Shown here in pieces: positions 1 to 8,715 of a DNA stretch of 64,000 nt. Below the pieces are notes generated by a model. It was given only the letters and a program-made list of their open reading frames with translations, made no database searches and was not told the DNA's origin. A program made the position numbers and the translations under genes. The stretch comes from Lacihabitans sp. CCS-44 (lineage in GTDB: Bacteria; Bacteroidota; Bacteroidia; Cytophagales; Spirosomataceae), in NCBI RefSeq assembly GCF_024343735.1, contig NZ_RJUE01000060.1:1-64000 (forward strand), written 5' to 3'. Within the stretch, counting starts at the first letter, position 1. Each line of letters begins with the position of its first letter.

Positions 1-1
1 T

Positions 2-574
2 TCTTCTAAGAAAATTGAGTTCGTAGCCAGAGCCAAAGAAAATCGCAAATACGAAGAGCTTTCGTCATTAATAAACTCGAATACCGATTGTGACTTAGGG
101 TCATTAACCTTATTAAAAGATAGTAAGGTCTACCTTTATATAGGAAAACCTATACAAAATAAGAAAGGAAATCTTCATTATAGAGAGGAAATTGTACAGA
201 CTCCTTTACGGTTAATTATGACCGAAAGTAAAAACAATCGAGAGTATAAAATGGCATTTATCACCAATAACTTCGACTTGACGGCAAAGGAAATTACCGA
301 TATTTATAAAAAACGTTGGGACATAGAAGTGTTTTTTCGCTTTATAAAACAAGAGCTTAATGTAAGTCATCTGGTTTCACTAAATGAAAATGGAATAAAA
401 GTAATGCTTTACATGACTTTAATAGCAGCAATGCTGATACTTGTATATAAGCATGCCAACAACCTTAGTTATAAAACCGCAAAAAGAAGGTTTAAAATGG
501 AGGTCAGAAACTTGCTGATAAGAGAAATCGTAATCTTATCTGGTGGAAATCCTAATATACACTTTAAAACATAA
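2..574 (+). CDS. IS4-type transposase, C-terminal part (cut by window edge)
   Basis: The reading frame is open from the first bases of the window, so the gene begins outside it; about 190 residues are visible. The IS4-family signature Y-(2)-R-(3)-E-(6)-K is present around nt 302-350 (YKKRWDIEVFFRFIK), which holds the third catalytic acidic residue of the DDE transposase. The rest is the C-terminal helical part, ending normally at 574. I could not identify the right terminal inverted repeat of the insertion sequence with confidence. Whether the element is intact cannot be judged from this end alone. Confidence 0.85.
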   Translation, partial: SSKKIEFVARAKENRKYEELSSLINSNTDCDLGSLTLLKDSKVYLYIGKPIQNKKGNLHYREEIVQTPLRLIMTESKNNREYKMAFITNNFDLTAKEITDIYKKRWDIEVFFRFIKQELNVSHLVSLNENGIKVMLYMTLIAAMLILVYKHANNLSYKTAKRRFKMEVRNLLIREIVILSGGNPNIHFKT

Positions 575-600
575 AAATGGCCGGAATTTCTTCCGACCAT
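572..600 (-). terminator. terminator of the N/S/R-rich secreted protein gene
   Basis: A 10-bp stem (577-586 with 591-600, one A-C mismatch) with a 4-nt loop; read on the minus strand it is followed by a run of five T. It lies just past the stop codon at 629 and also directly behind the converging transposase gene. Confidence 0.7.
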
Positions 601-628
601 GACTAACCGAAAGCCGCCATTTTTATTA

Positions 629-1657
629 TCAAAAATTATTTCCTCTTCTACCAGAATCATTGGTTTTACCTCTATCTGGCAGGCTTCTTCTTCCGCTATC
701 ATTGCCTCTGCTCGACCCATTGTCAGAACTTTTAGTAGAGGGTCTTGGAGTTTGAATCTCTTCTCTCCTATTGTTTTCACGCCCTCTCGATGTGGTGTTT
801 GGAGCTTCTGTTCTGCTATTTCCGTTTCTCTGAGATGTTGTGCTCGGAGCATCGCTTCTAGAGCTCCCACTTCCCCAGTTACCTGAGTTGCTTCTATTTT
901 CATTTGACCGCGAATCTCTGCTACTGCCACTGTTTCTACTATCTGAAGATCTTGAATCTCTGCTATAGTTATTATTTCTGTTGTTGTTTCTATCCACGGT
1001 TCTGTTGCGATTGTTGTTGCTATTGTTCCAACCTCCGCTGTTGTTACTTCCTTTATTCCAGCTTCTATCTCTGTCCCAGTTATCGTTTCTGTTCCAATTG
1101 TTGTTTCTGTGGTTCCAATTGCTGGTATAGCTTCGATGCCTGTAGTAAACGTGGCTTCTTGGATAAAAAGCCCTTGGACGATACCCAAAACTGATGCTTC
1201 CGTAACCTCTTCTATCGAAACGGTAAAAGTCGTAGCTGTTGCCAAAATACCAAGGAGAGTATCCTCTGTAGCTTAATCCACGAGCACTATAGCCATAATA
1301 AGTTCTGTCCCAGTCACGGAGTTCTATACCAATCAATCGGTTAAGGTCAACCACGTCCTCCCAGATTTCGTCTTGCTCAAAAGCACTCAAAAAACCATCC
1401 GATTGGTACGCATACTCTTTTCTTTCTATACGCTCCAATTTGTTGTAAAGCCTATCGGCTTCTCTACGAGTAAGGCTTCCATTGTCTGCACCGTCCGAAA
1501 TTCTCACTCTGATATCCCAACGCCAGTCAAAATTTTCGTCATAGAAATATCTATCTGGGCCATCAGAAGACGTGTCATATTCGTCGTTATAATCATACTG
1601 AGCATTCACATTAGCTCCAAAAAGTATCATTGCGAAAAAAACCACCAAAGCTCTCAT
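629..1657 (-). CDS. secreted protein with Asn/Ser/Arg-rich low-complexity tail
   Basis: Function unknown. The 342-residue product starts with a typical signal peptide (MRALVVFFAMILFGANVNAQ). Residues of about 45-115 form a charged helical region, followed by a Tyr/Arg/Phe-rich stretch and then, from roughly residue 180 to the end, a disordered tail built almost only of N, S, R, G and D with degenerate repeats such as NNNRN and DSRSSDSR. The low complexity creates long false reading frames on both strands. Probably exported and possibly surface- or matrix-associated, which is inference. It is a single gene with its own terminator, convergent with the transposase. Confidence 0.8.
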   Translation of the reverse strand: MRALVVFFAMILFGANVNAQYDYNDEYDTSSDGPDRYFYDENFDWRWDIRVRISDGADNGSLTRREADRLYNKLERIERKEYAYQSDGFLSAFEQDEIWEDVVDLNRLIGIELRDWDRTYYGYSARGLSYRGYSPWYFGNSYDFYRFDRRGYGSISFGYRPRAFYPRSHVYYRHRSYTSNWNHRNNNWNRNDNWDRDRSWNKGSNNSGGWNNSNNNRNRTVDRNNNRNNNYSRDSRSSDSRNSGSSRDSRSNENRSNSGNWGSGSSRSDAPSTTSQRNGNSRTEAPNTTSRGRENNRREEIQTPRPSTKSSDNGSSRGNDSGRRSLPDRGKTNDSGRRGNNF

Positions 1658-1740
1658 AATTGTAGAAGTTTAAATTTGAACATTAGATGCATAAAAGTAG
1701 CCTATGGTTTACTGATGAATTGTTAATGAAAATATAATAA

Positions 1741-1773
1741 TAAAAAAGCCTCCACTTCTATCAAAATGGAGGC
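1741..1773 (-). terminator. pyk terminator
   Basis: Perfect 7-bp stem GCCTCCA/TGGAGGC (1748-1754 with 1767-1773), followed on the minus strand by six T; it lies 24 nt after the pyk stop codon. Confidence 0.85.
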
Positions 1774-1796
1774 CTAAATATCATTGATATAAATAA

Positions 1797-3251
1797 TTAC
1801 ACTACACTCAATCTCACTGTGTTGGTTCTGTTGTTTTCGGTAAGTGGAAAACTCATGGTATTGATATACTTGTCTCCCGTTTGCAACAATCCTTTGCTTA
1901 CCAAATACTTATTTGCTTCCTCAAGCATATCACCAGAATTGGCATATTTAATTTTTTCTAAAGCGATAACCTCCACTCCCCAGTACAAGCTCAACTGCGT
2001 CATTAGCTTAGAGTTTGATGTGAAAATATAAATGTTGGCCTTCGGTCTGTGGTGCGAAAGTCTCACAGCTGTGTAACCCGAAGAAGTGATACCAATCAAG
2101 GCTTTAACATTCAAATCTCTGGCCATCCTACAACCCATCATGATAACGGTATCATTGTCTTTGTCATTTGAAGTGTAGTCTGCCTCAGTAACCCTCGTGT
2201 GATGACGGAAATACAGTCTTGAAACATCTCCGAATTTCTCCACGTGTGCGATGGTCTTAGACATAGTCTCTACCGAAAGCAATGGATATTTGCCCGAAGC
2301 ACTTTCAGCACTTAGCATTACGGCATCAGCACCATCCAATACAGCATTGGCCACGTCTCCTACCTCGGCTCTGGTTGGGCTTGGGCTGTCTATCATACTC
2401 TCCAACATTTGGGTGGCCACAATCACTGGCTTTGCCGCCAAATGACATTTGTGAATTAAAACCTTCTGTATAATCGGCACTTCTTCGGCTGGCATTTCAA
2501 CACCAAGGTCACCTCTTGCCACCATTACTGCATCTGTGGCAGCTATGATTTCGTCCATATTGGTGATAGCCTCTGGCTTTTCAACCTTTGCTATAACTTT
2601 AGCAGACGAACCTTTTGATTTTATGTATTCTTTGATGTCCAAAATCTCTTTGGCAGTTCTTACAAACGAAAGAGCTATCCAATCTACATCATTTGCCAAG
2701 CCGAAGTCTAAGTCCGCCCAGTCTTTGTCCGTTACCGAAGGCTGAGAAATACTTGTGTTTGGTAAGTTAACTCCCTTTTTTTGTTTCAAAAGACCCCCAT
2801 AGACTATCTCAGTGATAACTTCCTGCTTGTCTTTGTCTACACCAACTACTTTTACCTCCAGTTTGCCATCGTCCATCAGGATTCTGTCACCAAGGCTAAC
2901 GTCTTGAAACATACCCTTGTAAGGTGTGCTCGCTCTTTCGGCGTTTCCGACGATATCTTCGTTTGTAAAAACAAACTTATTACCAGCTATTAATTCAACA
3001 CCAGCGTTGCCGCCTACCATTTCTCCAACCCGAATCTTTGGCCCTTGCAAATCCTGCAAAATGGCACAATTGAATCCGTGTTCTGTATTTATTTTTCTAA
3101 TTTTTTCTATTCTTAGTTTGTGATCCTCATGCGTGCCATGCGAAAAATTCAATCGAAATACATTTACACCCGCCTGAGCCAAAGCCACCAACATTTCTTC
3201 AGATTCAGAAGCGGGGCCTACCGTTGCTACAATTTTTGTTCTTTTATTCAT
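1797..3251 (-). CDS. pyk: pyruvate kinase
   Basis: Converts phosphoenolpyruvate and ADP to pyruvate and ATP in the last step of glycolysis; cytoplasmic. The 484 residues cover the N-terminal TIM barrel (MNKRTKIVATVGPAS), the inserted B domain with MDDGKLEVKVV, the active-site segments KVEKPEA and MVARGDLGVEMP, and the C-terminal domain (VKALIGITSSGYTAVRLS). The length is normal for the family. The ATG is followed directly by the conserved start of the protein. A candidate promoter lies at 3333-3340 on the minus strand. Monocistronic, with a clear terminator, divergent from leuA. Confidence 0.98.
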   Translation of the reverse strand: MNKRTKIVATVGPASESEEMLVALAQAGVNVFRLNFSHGTHEDHKLRIEKIRKINTEHGFNCAILQDLQGPKIRVGEMVGGNAGVELIAGNKFVFTNEDIVGNAERASTPYKGMFQDVSLGDRILMDDGKLEVKVVGVDKDKQEVITEIVYGGLLKQKKGVNLPNTSISQPSVTDKDWADLDFGLANDVDWIALSFVRTAKEILDIKEYIKSKGSSAKVIAKVEKPEAITNMDEIIAATDAVMVARGDLGVEMPAEEVPIIQKVLIHKCHLAAKPVIVATQMLESMIDSPSPTRAEVGDVANAVLDGADAVMLSAESASGKYPLLSVETMSKTIAHVEKFGDVSRLYFRHHTRVTEADYTSNDKDNDTVIMMGCRMARDLNVKALIGITSSGYTAVRLSHHRPKANIYIFTSNSKLMTQLSLYWGVEVIALEKIKYANSGDMLEEANKYLVSKGLLQTGDKYINTMSFPLTENNRTNTVRLSVV

Positions 3252-3332
3252 ATAATAGATTAATATTTTGGAGAATTGAATGCTTTTTTAGAGAAAAGAT
3301 TCAATATTCGCCACATTTCGATGTTTCAAGCA

Positions 3333-3340
3333 CAAAATTA
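3333..3340 (-). promoter_or_regulatory. candidate pyk promoter, -7 box
   Basis: On the minus strand the sequence TAATTTTG matches the Bacteroidota -7 consensus TAnnTTTG. A near match to the -33 TTG (CTG) lies 20 bp further upstream. Confidence 0.4.
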
Positions 3341-3456
3341 AAAATATTAGTTTACACTTACAGAATAAAATTTCAGTTTGTTAGGATTTGGATAGCATAT
3401 TATTCCTATTTTGGTCTGAAGAGCCCTACAATATATATATGCATGTCTATTTTAAT

Positions 3457-3464
3457 TAATTTTG
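3457..3464 (+). promoter_or_regulatory. candidate leuA promoter, -7 box
   Basis: TAATTTTG matches TAnnTTTG and lies about 40 nt before the leuA ATG. No clear -33 element is seen. The 255-nt divergent spacer between pyk and leuA holds no leader peptide or T-box-like structure that I can recognise. Confidence 0.4.
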
Positions 3465-3506
3465 TATTCCATTATGAACGAGTACCAAACATTTTAAGAT
3501 AAAACT

Positions 3507-4667
3507 ATGAGCGAGAAAATCTATGTTTTCGATACCACACTGCGAGATGGTGAGCAAGTACCGGGTTGTCAGCTAAACCTTGAGGAGAAGCTAATGATAG
3601 CCCAAGAACTCGACAAACTGGGAGTGGATATTATCGAAGCTGGGTTTCCAATCTCAAGCCCTGGTGATTTTAAGTCTGTGGAAGGCATAGCCAGAGTAGT
3701 ACAAAATGCAACAGTCTGCGGATTGACTCGGTCGGTAAAAAAGGACATAGAAGTAGCTGCAGAGGCACTTAAACCTGCTCGCAAGCCTAGAATTCATACA
3801 GGAATTGGTGCGTCTGATATTCATATATTACACAAGTTTAACAGCAATAGGGACGAAATTCTACAAAGAGGCGTAGATGCAGTAAAATATGCCAAGAGCT
3901 TTGTAGAGGACGTAGAATTTTATGCTGAAGATGCCGGAAGGGCAGATTTGGAGTTTTTGGCCAGATTGACCGAAGCCGTTATAAAGGCCGGAGCAACAGT
4001 TGTAAACCTTCCAGACACTACCGGTTATTTGTTGCCTCACCAAATGTACGACAGGGTTGATTATTTGATGAACAACGTGCCGAATGTGGACAAAGCCATT
4101 CTTTCTATGCACTGCCACAACGACTTAGGTATGGCCACGGCCAACACAATAGCCGGTATCAGAGCTGGAGCAAGACAAGTAGAAGTAACTATTAACGGTA
4201 TTGGCGAAAGGGCTGGAAATACTTCTTTGGAAGAAGTAGTAATGACACTTAAAGTGCATAAAGACTTGGGCCTACATACCAACATTAATACCGAAATGCT
4301 TTCACCTCTGAGCCATTTGGTATCAAGAACCATGAGAATGCCTGTGCAAGCCAACAAAGCAATTGTCGGTCGCAATGCATTTGCACATTCTTCGGGCATA
4401 CATCAAGATGGTTTCTTGAAGCACTCACAAAACTACGAAATCATGACCCCGCAAGAAGTGGGTATCAACAAGTCTGATATTGTTTTGACTGCCAGAAGTG
4501 GCCGTCATGCACTAAAACACCGTCTTTCATTGTTAGGATTTAATGTTGGCAAAAACAAAATCGATGAAACCTACGATCAGTTTCTTGAGCTTGCCGATAA
4601 AATAAAAGAGGTAAACGACAAAGACTTGGTGGTATTGATGAAACAACTCACCGAGGCTGAGGTATAG
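3507..4667 (+). CDS. leuA: 2-isopropylmalate synthase, short form
   Basis: First committed step of leucine synthesis: condenses acetyl-CoA with 2-oxoisovalerate. Visible are the HMGL-like TIM-barrel start [13 protein letters not shown], the metal site [12 protein letters not shown] and the IN(G)IGERAGN segment, and HQDGFLKH later on. At 386 residues it lacks the C-terminal LeuA allosteric domain of about 500-residue enzymes; this short form is usual in Bacteroidota, so it may lack classical leucine feedback inhibition (inference). A related role as citramalate or homocitrate synthase cannot be excluded from sequence alone. No other leu genes are near; it is followed after 33 nt by an O-methyltransferase gene. 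Confidence 0.88.
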   Translation: MSEKIYVFDTTLRDGEQVPGCQLNLEEKLMIAQELDKLGVDIIEAGFPISSPGDFKSVEGIARVVQNATVCGLTRSVKKDIEVAAEALKPARKPRIHTGIGASDIHILHKFNSNRDEILQRGVDAVKYAKSFVEDVEFYAEDAGRADLEFLARLTEAVIKAGATVVNLPDTTGYLLPHQMYDRVDYLMNNVPNVDKAILSMHCHNDLGMATANTIAGIRAGARQVEVTINGIGERAGNTSLEEVVMTLKVHKDLGLHTNINTEMLSPLSHLVSRTMRMPVQANKAIVGRNAFAHSSGIHQDGFLKHSQNYEIMTPQEVGINKSDIVLTARSGRHALKHRLSLLGFNVGKNKIDETYDQFLELADKIKEVNDKDLVVLMKQLTEAEV

Positions 4668-4700
4668 AATAAACTCCCTTCACATTTTTCCAAAAAAACA

Positions 4701-5276
4701 ATGGAATCTGAAATACAGAACGTTCCAGTGGCTTACTATGCCATAGATGCAGCCACAAAAGAGATGGGCTTTACCATGCCCTCAGATATTCTCACTTGTT
4801 CATTATTAAAGACATTGGCAGCCATAAAGCCAAATGGCAAGTTTTTAGAACTTGGCACTGGAACAGGCCTATCTACTGCTTGGATTTTGGATGGAATGGA
4901 CGAGAATTCAAGCCTGATATCCATTGACAATGATTCTTCACTTCTTGAAATAGCTCAGAAACATCTTGGAAACAATAAACGCCTAAGCCTAGAATGTATA
5001 GATGGGGAAGCTTGGGTAAACGATAACTTAAATCAAAAATTCGATTATATTTTTGCAGATACCTGGCACGGGAAATATTTGATGCTTGATGAAGTTTTGG
5101 AAATGCTAAACATCGGTGGCTTATATATTATAGACGACATGCTACCACAAGAGAATTGGCCAGAAGGTCATGCTGAAAAAGCCATAGCTTTAGAAAAATA
5201 TTTGGAGAAAAGAGCCGACCTAAAATTAACCAAATTGCATTGGGCAACCGGAATTGTTATTGTTGCGAAGGTATAA
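4701..5276 (+). CDS. class I SAM-dependent (O-)methyltransferase
   Basis: A 191-residue Rossmann-type methyltransferase. The SAM-binding motif I is FLELGTGTGLSTAW (about residues 47-60), followed by the acidic loop ISIDNDSS and a motif IV-like FDYIFADTWHGKY. The pattern resembles the COMT-like O-methyltransferase family (Methyltransf_24), but the substrate cannot be predicted. It starts 33 nt after leuA and is probably co-transcribed with it; no metabolic link to leucine synthesis is evident. Confidence 0.8.
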   Translation: MESEIQNVPVAYYAIDAATKEMGFTMPSDILTCSLLKTLAAIKPNGKFLELGTGTGLSTAWILDGMDENSSLISIDNDSSLLEIAQKHLGNNKRLSLECIDGEAWVNDNLNQKFDYIFADTWHGKYLMLDEVLEMLNIGGLYIIDDMLPQENWPEGHAEKAIALEKYLEKRADLKLTKLHWATGIVIVAKV

Positions 5277-5340
5277 ATTGAAAACAAAAGAATTTTTCTT
5301 GCAAAATTTATCATAATCTCCACTAAATCAGCAACAAGTT

Positions 5341-5370
5341 TTGGTTCGTAAATATTTTTTCATAACTTTG
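5341..5370 (+). promoter_or_regulatory. promoter of the rplM-rpsI operon
   Basis: TTG at 5341-5343, then 19 bp, then TAACTTTG at 5363-5370: an exact fit to the Bacteroidota promoter pattern TTG-N19-TAnnTTTG. Transcription would start at about 5374, leaving a leader of about 200 nt before rplM. Confidence 0.75.
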
Positions 5371-5373
5371 CAG

Positions 5374-5577
5374 CCCCAAATACCGCCTTATGGGTGCTGC
5401 CCGCTCTCGTAAGGCCGAGCAAATTATATGAAAAGTAGGAGTTCCGACCTGCTTTATGTGCTTAAAATTAGCATCTTATAATTAGAAAAGATTTGAATTG
5501 AAACAGAGTAAACGGATTGGGTAAAGTCCTCTTTTTGAATTCATAAATTGATTAATTAACGTTAAAAATTAGTACTC
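5374..5577 (+). promoter_or_regulatory. structured 5' leader of rplM, candidate ribosomal-protein leader
   Basis: The roughly 200-nt untranslated leader contains several short inverted repeats: GCAGC-CCC with GGG-T-GCTGC (5370-5400, partly overlapping the promoter), GCTC/GAGC (about 5403-5420), and GTAGG/CCTGC (about 5436-5453) with a loop of eight bases. Autoregulatory leaders are common before rplM operons, and a Bacteroidia L13 leader class has been proposed in the literature as I recall it; I cannot confirm that this sequence belongs to it. This explains the 301-nt gap without a gene. Confidence 0.45.
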
Positions 5578-6027
5578 GTGGATCAATTAAGTTATAGAAC
5601 TGTATCGGCTAATCGCCAAACAGTAGAAAAAAAATGGGTTGTGATAGACGCCAGCAATCAAATATTGGGTCGTCTTTCTAGTCAGATTGTAAATATTTTA
5701 AGAGGCAAAAACAAGCCTTCGTTTACACCTCATGTTGACTGTGGAGACAATGTGATAGTGATTAATGCAGAGAAAATTCGTTTGACTGGTAAAAAAATGA
5801 CTGACAAAGTCTATACCCGTCATACTGGCCACCCAGGTGGACAACGTTTCGCTACGCCAAGAGAGCTTATGGCTAAAGATGGTAGAAAAGTAGTAGAAAT
5901 GGCCATCAAAGGTATGTTGCCTAAGAATCGTTTGGGAAGCAAATTGTATACAAACCTTTATGTATACGAAGGAGCTGAGCATCCGCATCAGGCACAAACG
6001 CCTACAACTATCGAAATTAATAATTAA
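5578..6027 (+). CDS. rplM: 50S ribosomal protein L13
   Basis: 149 residues matching L13 end to end (VIDASNQILGRLSSQIVNILRGK; HPGGQR; AIKGMLPKNRLG). The start is a GTG: the codon reads GTG-GAT-CAA, giving MDQLSYRTVSAN, the conserved Bacteroidota N-terminus, and no in-frame ATG lies upstream. There is no Shine-Dalgarno sequence. It is followed by rpsI after 23 nt, the usual L13-S9 operon. Confidence 0.97.
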   Translation: MDQLSYRTVSANRQTVEKKWVVIDASNQILGRLSSQIVNILRGKNKPSFTPHVDCGDNVIVINAEKIRLTGKKMTDKVYTRHTGHPGGQRFATPRELMAKDGRKVVEMAIKGMLPKNRLGSKLYTNLYVYEGAEHPHQAQTPTTIEINN

Positions 6028-6050
6028 GAACGAAAAAAACTTAAAATAAA

Positions 6051-6437
6051 ATGCAGGTAATCAATACCGTTGGTAGAAGAAAAACAGCAGTTGCCCGTAT
6101 CTATATGAAACCTGGAACAGGTGGAGTGACCATTAATGGTCGTGAGATGGCAAATTATTTCCCAACAGAGGTTCTTCAAATTATTTTGAACCAACCTTTT
6201 GGTGTAGTTAACGCTACAGGAAAATATGACCTTAAAGTTAACGTAAGAGGTGGTGGTATCGCCGGACAAGCAGAAGCTATCAGAATGGCTATTGCTCGTG
6301 CATTGTGCGAAGCCGACACTGAGAACAGACCTCCGCTTAAGAAAGAAGGATTCCTTACTAGAGACTCACGTATGGTTGAGCGTAAGAAATACGGACGTCG
6401 TAAAGCTCGTAAGAGATTCCAGTTCTCGAAACGTTAA
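6051..6437 (+). CDS. rpsI: 30S ribosomal protein S9
   Basis: 128 residues with the S9 pattern: [15 protein letters not shown] at the N-terminus, [19 protein letters not shown] in the middle, and the basic C-terminal tail [17 protein letters not shown] that reaches the P-site tRNA in the ribosome. Second gene of the rplM operon; the following spacer holds a large inverted repeat. Confidence 0.97.
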   Translation: MQVINTVGRRKTAVARIYMKPGTGGVTINGREMANYFPTEVLQIILNQPFGVVNATGKYDLKVNVRGGGIAGQAEAIRMAIARALCEADTENRPPLKKEGFLTRDSRMVERKKYGRRKARKRFQFSKR

Positions 6438-6444
6438 TATTATT

Positions 6445-6573
6445 AATGTGCTAATGTGGCAATTTGATAATGTGCTAATTCCGTTCAAGCTGAAGCACAC
6501 TAATCTAATTAAATTTTACTCTTTAGGTTCTTAAATTAATTAGCAAATTATCACATTAGCACATTAACACATT
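6445..6573 (+). repeat. 36-bp imperfect inverted repeat between rpsI and rpsB
   Basis: Arm 1 is 6445-6480 and arm 2 is 6538-6573; 31 of 36 positions match as reverse complements, with a 57-bp spacer. Each arm is itself made of degenerate copies of AATGTGCTA. It starts 8 nt after the rpsI stop codon. It could act as a terminator or processing hairpin, or be a dispersed intergenic repeat. No U-tract follows directly. Confidence 0.75.
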
Positions 6574-6656
6574 ATTCACGTCCAGACAGTGCTTATCGTG
6601 CCCGATGTACTGTGCTGCAAATTCAATTTTTTTCAAAACATTTTTAAACAAAAGAA

Positions 6657-7601
6657 ATGGCACAAATTCAATACAAAGACCTGTTAGATGCAGGCGTACA
6701 TTTTGGTCACCTTACTCGTAAGTGGGATCCAAGAATGGCTCCATATATTTTTATGGAAAAAAACGGGATTCACATCATCGATTTGAATCACTCCCTTGAA
6801 AACCTTGCAGCTGCTCAAGCTTTTGTAAAAAGCGTAGTTCGTTCAGGTCGCAAAATCATGTTTGTTGCTACAAAAAAACAAGCTCAAGAAATCGTTTCTG
6901 AAGAAGCAAAACGCCTTAAAATGCCTTTCGTAACTGAAAGATGGTTAGGTGGTATGTTGACTAACTTCTCGACAATCAAAAAGTCGTTGAAGAAAATGAC
7001 CAACATCGACAAAATGCTTTCTGACGAAACTACTGCTAGCAACATTGCTAAAAGAGAGAAATTGATGTTGGGCCGTGAGCAAGCTAAATTGGAGAAATTG
7101 TTGGGTGGCGTTGCTGACCTTTCAAGACTTCCAGCAGCTTTGTTTGTAGTGGACATCAAAAGAGAACACCTTGCAATAGCTGAAGCCAAGAGATTGGGTA
7201 TTCCAGTTGTAGCTATGTGCGATACTAACTCAAACCCTGAAATTGTAGATTTCGCTATCCCTTCAAATGACGATGCTTACAAATCTATTTCATTGATTAC
7301 CCTTGCTATTGGTAAAGCCATAGAAGAAGGTATCCTTGAGAGAAAGACTGACAAAGAATCTGCTGCTTTGCAAGAAGAAGAAGATGCTAAAAGAGCAGTT
7401 GATACTGCAAGAGAAGTAGTTTCAAGAGGAGACGATGAGTCAGCTGATGGCAAAAGAAAAAGAGTAAAAACAGCTGAGGTTGCTGAAGAGGCAGCTCCAG
7501 TAGTTGAAGAAGCGGCTCCAGTAGCTGAGGTTTCGGCACCAGTAGAGGCTACTCCTGAAGTAGAAGCTGCTGCACCAAGCGAAGAAGAACCTGCGGCATA
7601 A
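6657..7601 (+). CDS. rpsB: 30S ribosomal protein S2 with acidic Ala/Glu/Pro tail
   Basis: The first about 235 residues are a normal S2 (LLDAGVHFGHLTRKWDPRMAPYIF, RWLGGMLTNFSTIKKS, VVDIKREHLAIAEAKRLGIPVVAMCDTNS). About 80 extra C-terminal residues are a disordered tail of A, E, V and P with repeats such as EEAAPV. The total of 314 residues is longer than the usual 240-260. Extended tails on S2 occur in some Bacteroidota; the function is unknown. Followed by tsf, the conserved rpsB-tsf order. Confidence 0.96.
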   Translation: MAQIQYKDLLDAGVHFGHLTRKWDPRMAPYIFMEKNGIHIIDLNHSLENLAAAQAFVKSVVRSGRKIMFVATKKQAQEIVSEEAKRLKMPFVTERWLGGMLTNFSTIKKSLKKMTNIDKMLSDETTASNIAKREKLMLGREQAKLEKLLGGVADLSRLPAALFVVDIKREHLAIAEAKRLGIPVVAMCDTNSNPEIVDFAIPSNDDAYKSISLITLAIGKAIEEGILERKTDKESAALQEEEDAKRAVDTAREVVSRGDDESADGKRKRVKTAEVAEEAAPVVEEAAPVAEVSAPVEATPEVEAAAPSEEEPAA

Positions 7602-7632
7602 TATACCGAACGCTTCGATAAGATAATAGAAT

Positions 7633-7660
7633 AGCCCGAAGCATCGCTTTGGGCTGTTCG
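7633..7660 (+). terminator. hairpin between rpsB and tsf, partial terminator or attenuator
   Basis: A 10-bp stem AGCCCGAAGC/GCTTTGGGCT (7633-7642 with 7646-7655, one G-U pair) with a 3-nt loop, followed by a poor U-tract (GTTCGTTTT). Such a signal would let some transcripts stop before tsf. Confidence 0.5.
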
Positions 7661-7706
7661 TTTTAAAAAAAGACTAAAAAATTTATTTACATAAAAATAA
7701 TATAAA

Positions 7707-8540
7707 ATGAATATTACTGCAGCTGACGTAAACAAACTACGTCAATTAACAGGAGCCGGAATGATGGATTGCAAAAAAGCCCTTACAGAAGCTGAGGGAG
7801 ATTTTGACAAAGCCGTTGAAGTATTGCGTAAAGCAGGACAAAAAGTAGCAGCAAAACGTGCTGACAACGAAACTTCAGAAGGTGTTGTATTGGTAGATGT
7901 TAGCGATAGCGGAAAAAGTGCAAAAGTATTGGCTTTGGCTTGTGAAACTGAGCCAGTTTCTAACGTAGAAGACTTCAAAAACCTTGCAAATGCGATTCTT
8001 CAAGCAGGTGTAAAACACCATGCTAAAGACGCAGAAACATTGTTGGGTCTTTCTCTAGAAAACGGACAATCAGTGCAAGAAAATATCACTGAGTTGATCG
8101 GTAAAATTGGTGAGAAAATAGTTGTAGCGGCATATAGCCACGTAGAAGGCGAGCAAGTAGTAGCTTACATCCATAGCAACAGAAAAGCTGCTGGTGTGGT
8201 TTCTTTCGAAAACACTGGCGGAACTGATGTAACTGACCTTGGTAGAGACGTAGCGATGCAAATCGTGGCTATGAAGCCAGTAGGTTTGGACAAAGACAGT
8301 GTAGACCCTACTATCGTTGAGAAAGAAATAGAAATAGGTAAAGAGCAAGCACGTGCTGAAGGTAAGCCTGAAGCTATGTTGGAGAAAATTGCTTTGGGTA
8401 AATTGAACAAATTCTACAAAGAGCAAACTTTGCTTAACCAAGAATTCGTAAAAGATGGTTCAGTAACTATCGCTCAGTTGCTAGAAAAAACTGTGAAAGG
8501 ATTGACGATCTCTTCTTTCAAAAGAATTCAGATTGGATAA
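7707..8540 (+). CDS. tsf: translation elongation factor Ts
   Basis: Nucleotide exchange factor for EF-Tu. The 277 residues begin with the UBA-like N-terminal domain (VNKLRQLTGAGMMDCKKALTEAEGDFDKAVEVLRKAGQ) and contain the EF-Tu-contacting core with the conserved ETEPVSNVEDF segment (usually ETDFV). The length is normal for the phylum. It lies downstream of rpsB and has a clear terminator. Confidence 0.97.
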   Translation: MNITAADVNKLRQLTGAGMMDCKKALTEAEGDFDKAVEVLRKAGQKVAAKRADNETSEGVVLVDVSDSGKSAKVLALACETEPVSNVEDFKNLANAILQAGVKHHAKDAETLLGLSLENGQSVQENITELIGKIGEKIVVAAYSHVEGEQVVAYIHSNRKAAGVVSFENTGGTDVTDLGRDVAMQIVAMKPVGLDKDSVDPTIVEKEIEIGKEQARAEGKPEAMLEKIALGKLNKFYKEQTLLNQEFVKDGSVTIAQLLEKTVKGLTISSFKRIQIG

Positions 8541-8585
8541 TATTTTAGCTTTTGGCTTTTAGTCGATAGCTTTTAGCTTACAGTG

Positions 8586-8616
8586 GGCCCCGCAAAATGT
8601 TTGTGGGGTCTTTTTT
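8586..8616 (+). terminator. tsf terminator
   Basis: A 10-bp GC-rich stem with two G-U pairs (8586-8595 with 8601-8610, CCCC paired with GGGG) followed by six T, 45 nt after the tsf stop. Confidence 0.85.
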
Positions 8617-8660
8617 CTTTATACAGCTTGGTGGAAAACAGAAGTTTGAAAATGCTTTAT

Positions 8661-8693
8661 AAAAAAAGGACTTTTGGCCAAAGCCAAAAGTCC
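8661..8693 (-). terminator. terminator of the 8716-9402 gene
   Basis: Perfect 11-bp stem GGACTTTTGGC/GCCAAAAGTCC (8668-8678 with 8683-8693) with a 4-nt loop; on the minus strand it is followed by seven T. Confidence 0.88.
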
Positions 8694-8715
8694 CTTAAAA
8701 TAAATTTTAAATGAC

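Noticed and set aside
469-1245. Long open frame of 258 residues on the minus strand within the N/S/R-rich gene
   Set aside because: It is an alternative frame of the low-complexity tail and its peptide is itself repetitive (T, E, I); the 629-1657 frame has a signal peptide and a terminator.
3252-3506. Possible leader peptide or T-box before leuA
   Set aside because: No short frame with leucine codons and no T-box-like conserved sequence could be seen.
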